Positions 48,577 through 56,214 of a DNA stretch of 56,214 nt are shown here, piece after piece. This DNA comes from Bacteroidales bacterium (GTDB lineage Bacteria > Bacteroidota > Bacteroidia > Bacteroidales > UBA932): positions 1 through 56,214 of the forward strand of contig JAFXNQ010000011.1 in assembly GCA_017529425.1 (NCBI GenBank), given 5' to 3'. The notes under the pieces were generated by a model, which did no database searches, was not told the DNA's origin, and worked only from the letters and a program-made list of their open reading frames with translations. The translations under genes and the position numbers were made by a program. Every line of letters begins with the position of its first letter. Within the stretch, counting starts at the first letter, position 1.

Positions 48577-49812
48577 ATGAAAAGTATGTTCAGATTATCC
48601 GTTGTGATTGCCGCCTTGCTTTGGGCTATGATCCCTATGCAAGCAGGAAAGGTAAAAGATTCAAAGACCAATTATGCAAAGGAGGCCCTGCAGCCCTATG
48701 TGGATGCCGGCCAGCTCGCCGGAGCCATCAGCGTGTTCTATAAGGACGGTGTGCAGGAGACCTGCTGCGTTGGCTATGCCGATGTTGCGGCGAAGCGGCG
48801 CATAAAGATGGATGATGTGTTCATGCAGTGTTCGCAGACTAAAGGTTTCTGCGGCGTCACTATTGCCAAACTGGTGGAGGAGGGCAAGATCTCTCTCGAC
48901 GACCCCGTCTCAAAGTATCTGCCTGAATTCGCAACCCTCTGGGTGCTGGATGAAGAAAAAGACGGCATCAGGACGCTCCATAAAGCTAAGAATGTACTCA
49001 CTATAAGGATGGTGATGAACCATACCGGTGGTTTTCCCTTTGAGATAAGCGCCAAGCAGGGCGAAATCAAGGGGGGCGGCTGGTCCGGAGGGGCGCCCTT
49101 GCGCCAGACGGCAGCCATTGCAGCGTCTTCCCCCCTGCTGTTTGAACCCGGCACCCGCGAGGCCTATTCCAACACCGGCATAGACATAGGAGCAGCAGTG
49201 GTGGAGGTCGTGACCGGGATGAAATGGGAACAATACCTCAAGCAGGAGGTGCTGGACCCCCTGGGGATGAAATCCACCTGGTTCTGGCCCACCGACAGGC
49301 AGCTGAAACACAAGATTGAGCTTTATGAAGGGCGTGAAGACGGACCCGTGGTGTGGATAGAGCAGATGGCTATGCAGCAGAAGCCCTACAACGATTCCCA
49401 CGTGTTCGCTTCTGCCGGAGCCGGACTGTGGACCACTGCGAACGACCAGCTCAAATTCTACAAGATGCTGATGAACCTCGGTGTCGGCGATAACGGCGCG
49501 CGCATCCTCAAGGAGGAGACGGTAAAAAATATTCTGGCGGTATCTTCAAGGCCCGAGGGTATGGGCGGTTATTCTCTGGGACTTGTGGCGCCGGTGGTGG
49601 ACAGCGAAGACGCCTGGTTTGGCCACGACGGCGCCTGGAACACCAACTGCGTGGTAAACTGGCACAAGAAGGAACTGCGGATGTGGATTCAACAGCGCGC
49701 GGGCGGTCCCGTGCCGTGGGAGCCTGCATACAATGCGGCAGCAGAGAGATTCTTCTCACAGGACTTTACCAAGACCGGCGTCGAAGCATATACCGGAAGG
49801 ACCAGCGAGTAA
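48577..49812 (+). CDS. serine hydrolase of the beta-lactamase/esterase family
   Basis: A 411-residue exported protein (signal peptide about 1-23) of the AmpC/EstB fold. The catalytic SxxK is S86-Q-T-K89, the Tyr motif is Y197-S-N, and the third box reads HDG at about 350 instead of KTG. That substitution is typical of esterases and D-aminopeptidase-like members rather than antibiotic-resistance enzymes. The active site sits in the periplasm. It is divergent from the exported-protein operon. Substrate unknown. Confidence 0.8.
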   Translation: MKSMFRLSVVIAALLWAMIPMQAGKVKDSKTNYAKEALQPYVDAGQLAGAISVFYKDGVQETCCVGYADVAAKRRIKMDDVFMQCSQTKGFCGVTIAKLVEEGKISLDDPVSKYLPEFATLWVLDEEKDGIRTLHKAKNVLTIRMVMNHTGGFPFEISAKQGEIKGGGWSGGAPLRQTAAIAASSPLLFEPGTREAYSNTGIDIGAAVVEVVTGMKWEQYLKQEVLDPLGMKSTWFWPTDRQLKHKIELYEGREDGPVVWIEQMAMQQKPYNDSHVFASAGAGLWTTANDQLKFYKMLMNLGVGDNGARILKEETVKNILAVSSRPEGMGGYSLGLVAPVVDSEDAWFGHDGAWNTNCVVNWHKKELRMWIQQRAGGPVPWEPAYNAAAERFFSQDFTKTGVEAYTGRTSE

Positions 49813-49825
49813 GCACCATTTCCCT

Positions 49826-50887
49826 ATGACCAGAATCAGAGTAGCGACCATAGGGTCCAGCAAGATTGCCGAATCCTTCTTGAAGGGCGCAAGCCACGAC
49901 CCGCGTTTCTGCCATGCTGCAGTCTATTCCCGCACACCGGAACGCGGGCGGCAGTTTGCCGCAGCCCACGGCGTAGAGAAGGTTTACACTTCGCTGGAAG
50001 AGCTGGCCGCATCGCCGGATATCGATGCGGTATATATCGCCTCCCCCAACCTGCTTCACGCACCGCAGGCCATTTTGATGATGGACGCCGGGAAGAGCGT
50101 CCTGGTAGAGAAGCCGGCTGCAACCTCTCCGGAAGAGTTGGAGTCTATGTTTGAGGCCGCCAGGCGCAACGGTGTCAGCTTCATGGAGGCGATGCGCCCA
50201 ACCCTCATGCCCAATTTCCAGGCGATACGCGAAGCCCTGCCCAAAATCGGGAAGATACGCCGCTACACGGCGTCGTACTGCCAGTATTCTTCACGATATG
50301 AAGATTTCAAACGCGGCACCGTCGCCAGCAGCCTCAGCTCAGAGATGCGCGGGGGATCGCTGCTGGATCTCGGGGTATACTGTATCGCACCCATGGTGCA
50401 CCTGTTCGGCGCCCCCTGGGAGGGTGAATTCACCCGCGAGAGGCTCGAAGCGTGCGTTCAAAAGCAGGAAACTATCATATATCCAGGCGACGACGATGCC
50501 CATAAGCGCGGCGTGGACGGCCAGGGCTCAATGCTGATAAAGTATCCCGACTTTGAGGCGGTACTCTCCTATTCCAAGATAAGCGATTCCCAAATCCCCG
50601 CTGAGATACAGGGTGAGAATGGCTCCATCATAATCGACCGTATTTCCCTCGTAGTTGGGCCCAAACTCGTGATGCGGGTCGGCTGCGGCACCCGCGGCGA
50701 CACCGGCTTCTCAGGCGGTGACGGAGCCTCTGCCACCGGTCCCGTCTCACTGGAGCGCGAGACCATCAAAGACAATATTTTTTACGAGGTGAAAGAATTC
50801 CTGGACCTCGTGGAGCACCACATCCCGGAATCTGCAGAGAACTCCTGGTCCCGCAGCCTCATCCAGGCGCAGATCTGTTCGAGGTAG
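49826..50887 (+). CDS. Gfo/Idh/MocA-family oxidoreductase
   Basis: A 353-residue NAD(P)-dependent sugar or polyol oxidoreductase. The Rossmann start is VATIGSSKIAESFLKGA (the usual GxGxxA appears as GSSKIA), then YIASPNLLHAPQAILMMDAG, the EKP motif in VLVEKPAATS and the GGSLLDLGVY element of the C-terminal domain. ATG 49826 gives the natural N-terminus; the longer frame from 49733 overlaps the serine hydrolase. The gap to the upstream gene is 13 nt. Confidence 0.83.
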   Translation: MTRIRVATIGSSKIAESFLKGASHDPRFCHAAVYSRTPERGRQFAAAHGVEKVYTSLEELAASPDIDAVYIASPNLLHAPQAILMMDAGKSVLVEKPAATSPEELESMFEAARRNGVSFMEAMRPTLMPNFQAIREALPKIGKIRRYTASYCQYSSRYEDFKRGTVASSLSSEMRGGSLLDLGVYCIAPMVHLFGAPWEGEFTRERLEACVQKQETIIYPGDDDAHKRGVDGQGSMLIKYPDFEAVLSYSKISDSQIPAEIQGENGSIIIDRISLVVGPKLVMRVGCGTRGDTGFSGGDGASATGPVSLERETIKDNIFYEVKEFLDLVEHHIPESAENSWSRSLIQAQICSR

Positions 50888-50904
50888 CCCTCCCCTCTCC
50901 GGAA

Positions 50905-52314
50905 TCAAGCCATCAGTTTGTTCAGGCCGGACATAATGTCGCGGCGAAGGTGCTGGGTGGCGTTCATAAGAGGGTCGCGGCGAAGTTTGAGAAGATACTT
51001 GCGAAGGCGGAACTGCAGGCGCTTGGTGAGCTCACGCAGATGGTGGTAGGCCAGCATAGTAATGGGCAAGAGCGGCAGCGCCACTAACGCAATCCAGAAC
51101 TTTTTACCTACGATCCATATCACCGCAAACAGAATCAGGTACCAGATCAAAAAGGCGAAGAAGCCCACTCCCATCTGCAGCGACGGGAACAGCATCTTGT
51201 CCTTAATCTTTCGGGCAATTCCCTTGGAGATGTGGTGGGGGATGAAATTGATGAGAGCGGTAAGGGCAAACACGGGCAGCAGGAGTATCCAGAGCAGGGT
51301 GCGGCCTATAAAGCCCAGAGTGCTAGCCCGCTCCACCACGTAGTCATCCATCTTAAGCTTCTTGAGGTTGGAAAGATACTCGCCGGCCTTGGATATAAGG
51401 TCGGCAGCAAGGCTTGTCTTGGTGGATGCAGACTCGGAATCGGAAGATGCATAAGGCTCGGCCGGCTTGCCATACCCGGCCTCCTTGAGCCGCTCGTTCA
51501 CCGCACGGCGGGCCTTAAGGTCGTTCTCCAGATGGCTGCGCCGCAGGCCGTGCCGCTTCTCGTATATCGGCACATACATCTGGCAGAGCATCTCCACCGC
51601 GGGGTAATTGTCGGGGTCCTCTATATCGAGAATCATACTGTTCACCCTTTCTCGAGCCTTCAAGGCCAGCAGATGCAACCCGCGTTCGGGATGCTCGCGA
51701 TAGGTATCGTAAAGTTCTTCAAAGGTAAACGGCTCACCGATGGTGAACAGGGCATCGTTCTGCATCCCGGTGTAACCCAGATAGTGGTGCCCGAGGGGTA
51801 AAATCTTCAAGTCTTTGGAAAAACTACACGCCTCTTCGTAACCGAACGCCATCCGGGCAAATCCCTTTTTGAAACTCCCCAGATAATGGTGATCCTGATG
51901 GCCGGCCTCGGGGAAGATGGCCACTACTACCCCCTCCTGCATCAACCTGACCGTCTGCTCGAAAATGGCCTCGTTCTGCCCGAGACCCTCAATCCCCACG
52001 TCGCGCTGGCGAAAAGCCGGCATGATGCGCAGAAACCTCAATAACCGGGCAATGGAATCCTTCTTGAATATGTCTCCCCGCGCCAGGAACACCGGCTCGC
52101 GGGGCACCACGGCAAATATGATGCTCAGCGCATCCACAAGTCCGTTCTGGTGGTTGCAAATCAGAAGGAAACCCTCTTTCTTGTCTTTGGGAATGTTGTC
52201 CCGGCCTATTACCTGGAATTTCCGGTAATATATAAATCTAACCGCAAGGCTCACGTATCCATACAGGAGCCTGTACAGCAGATTTGGTTTCGCTATGCGT
52301 CCGAAGTCAATCAT
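50905..52314 (-). CDS. PlsC-type glycerolipid acyltransferase
   Basis: A 469-residue protein. The N-terminal acyltransferase domain contains ICNHQNGLVDAL (catalytic His55; spacing to Asp61 is HX5D, as in the NHPNxxLD branch common in Bacteroidetes) and IFPEAGHQD, the substrate-binding block. The C-terminal half has two or three hydrophobic helices (about 345-365 and 395-430), so the protein is membrane bound. It would acylate a lysophospholipid or glycerol phosphate. It begins 3 nt after the gdhA stop. It converges with the oxidoreductase gene. Confidence 0.8.
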   Translation of the reverse strand: MIDFGRIAKPNLLYRLLYGYVSLAVRFIYYRKFQVIGRDNIPKDKKEGFLLICNHQNGLVDALSIIFAVVPREPVFLARGDIFKKDSIARLLRFLRIMPAFRQRDVGIEGLGQNEAIFEQTVRLMQEGVVVAIFPEAGHQDHHYLGSFKKGFARMAFGYEEACSFSKDLKILPLGHHYLGYTGMQNDALFTIGEPFTFEELYDTYREHPERGLHLLALKARERVNSMILDIEDPDNYPAVEMLCQMYVPIYEKRHGLRRSHLENDLKARRAVNERLKEAGYGKPAEPYASSDSESASTKTSLAADLISKAGEYLSNLKKLKMDDYVVERASTLGFIGRTLLWILLLPVFALTALINFIPHHISKGIARKIKDKMLFPSLQMGVGFFAFLIWYLILFAVIWIVGKKFWIALVALPLLPITMLAYHHLRELTKRLQFRLRKYLLKLRRDPLMNATQHLRRDIMSGLNKLMA

Positions 52315-52317
52315 CTT

Positions 52318-55462
<3,145 letters not shown>

Positions 55463-55514
55463 ATATCAGCTGATAACGTTTTAACTCTGCTAATATACAA
55501 ATAATCCGGAATAG

Positions 55515-55544
55515 AAAAAAAGCTCCGGACGTTGTGCCCGGAGC
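55515..55544 (-). terminator. intrinsic terminator of clpB
   Basis: GCTCCGG (55522-55528) pairs perfectly with CCGGAGC (55538-55544), and on the minus strand the stem runs into seven T. It lies 6 bp after the clpB stop codon. Confidence 0.88.
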
Positions 55545-55549
55545 AAATA

Positions 55550-56214
55550 CTATTTCAATGTGATTATTCCATCTTCCATATCTGCCGTTATGGGATGTTC
55601 TTTGGTGAGCCTGCCCTCCAGCAGCTGCTTTGCAAGTTCGTCAATAAGATCCCGCTGCAGAACCCTCTTGATGGGCCGCGCACCGTAAACCGGATTGTAA
55701 CCCTTGTCGCTGAGGTAATCCACAAAGCGGTCGGTGAACTTCAGCTCGATATCCATAGCTGTGAGCTTCTTCTGGAGGTCAGCAATCTGGATACCCAGTA
55801 TCTCCCGTACGTTTTCGCGGCTGAGCGGGTGGAACATTATTATCTCGTCGATACGGTTCAGGAACTCCGGACGGACGCTCCGCTTGAGAATCTCCATCAC
55901 CTTGTCGCGGCACTCGTTCAGGTCACCTCCCTGCGCAATTGCATCCTGGATGATGTCACTGCCCACGTTGCTGGTCATTATCAAGATAGTGTTCTTGAAA
56001 TCGACGGTGCGCCCCTTATTATCTGTAAGACGGCCGTCGTCAAGTACCTGCAGCAGCACATTGAACACATCGGGATGGGCTTTCTCTATCTCATCGAGCA
56101 ATACTACAGAGTATGGTTTCCGCCGCACCGCCTCGGTGAGCTGGCCGCCCTCTTCGTAACCGACGTATCCCGGAGGCGCACCCACCAGGCGCGATACGGT
56201 GTGACGCTCCTGAT
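55550..56214 (-). CDS. clpB: ATP-dependent chaperone ClpB, C-terminal part (cut by window edge)
   Basis: About 221 C-terminal residues of ClpB, the Hsp100 disaggregase that works with DnaK. Visible are the pore-loop [13 protein letters not shown], Walker [12 protein letters not shown] of the second AAA+ domain, [20 protein letters not shown], sensor-1 and the arginine-finger region [12 protein letters not shown]-terminal domain with [17 protein letters not shown] follows. The protein lacks an N-terminal end only because the window stops at 56214; the GTG at 56185 is internal. Confidence 0.93.
   Translation of the reverse strand, partial: QERHTVSRLVGAPPGYVGYEEGGQLTEAVRRKPYSVVLLDEIEKAHPDVFNVLLQVLDDGRLTDNKGRTVDFKNTILIMTSNVGSDIIQDAIAQGGDLNECRDKVMEILKRSVRPEFLNRIDEIIMFHPLSRENVREILGIQIADLQKKLTAMDIELKFTDRFVDYLSDKGYNPVYGARPIKRVLQRDLIDELAKQLLEGRLTKEHPITADMEDGIITLK

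Overview
The window looks like a chromosome segment of a gut-type Bacteroidales bacterium. The evidence is the TTTG-N18-20-TAnnTTTG promoters, BACON/DUF4988-style and Fibrobacter-major-paralogous-domain lipoproteins, a TonB receptor behind a TPP riboswitch, and Sec cleavage sites followed by Gln. I cannot name the species from sequence alone.

Region 1 (1-14.7 kb) is an AT-richer accessory island, almost all on the + strand. It holds two modules, each opening with a near-identical 187-bp repeat. The modules encode zinc-ribbon proteins, a soluble M48 peptidase, two SprT-like metalloproteases, a P-loop GTPase with a DUF697-like membrane partner, C-terminally anchored membrane proteins, and an HslV-like Ntn hydrolase with its catalytic Thr directly after the initiator Met. 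Three small proteins with a shared C-terminal motif each sit 3-6 nt upstream of a larger gene. The right end is a graveyard: a frameshifted gene, a decayed second Ntn hydrolase, a deleted Abi gene, a YefM/YoeB-type toxin-antitoxin pair, large inverted-repeat elements and a duplicated 3' end of rnz. Just before rnz lies a promoter - short RNA - terminator unit, followed by a ~277-bp element with nested complementary arms.

Region 2 (14.7-23.6 kb) is core genome: rnz, a small lipoprotein, rpsA, corA, recR-mntP, pnuC with a BadF-type sugar kinase and a degraded MurQ-like gene, and yjbQ.

Region 3 (23.7-31.9 kb) is a tight eight-gene minus-strand catabolic operon: MFS transporter, HpcH/HpaI aldolase, nagA, a NagB-like protein lacking a catalytic Asp, a cytosolic ceramidase-like hydrolase, FGGY kinase, KdsD/GutQ-type SIS isomerase and an archaeal-type TIM paralogue. 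It probably degrades an N-acylated amino sugar by a route I cannot match to a described pathway.

Region 4 (31.9-36.2 kb) holds a TPP-riboswitch-controlled TonB receptor (thiamine uptake) and a divergent run of a nitroreductase, a beta-barrel protein and a lipoprotein.

Region 5 (36.2-48.5 kb) is a nine-gene minus-strand operon of exported proteins: five paralogous glycosidase-like proteins, two major-paralogous-domain lipoproteins, a glutaminyl cyclase and an M15 peptidase. It has no SusC/SusD pair.

Region 6 (48.6-56.2 kb) carries a serine hydrolase, a Gfo/Idh/MocA oxidoreductase, an acyltransferase, a gdhA split by a one-base frameshift, a GH123/DUF4091-like protein and the 3' part of clpB, cut by the window edge.
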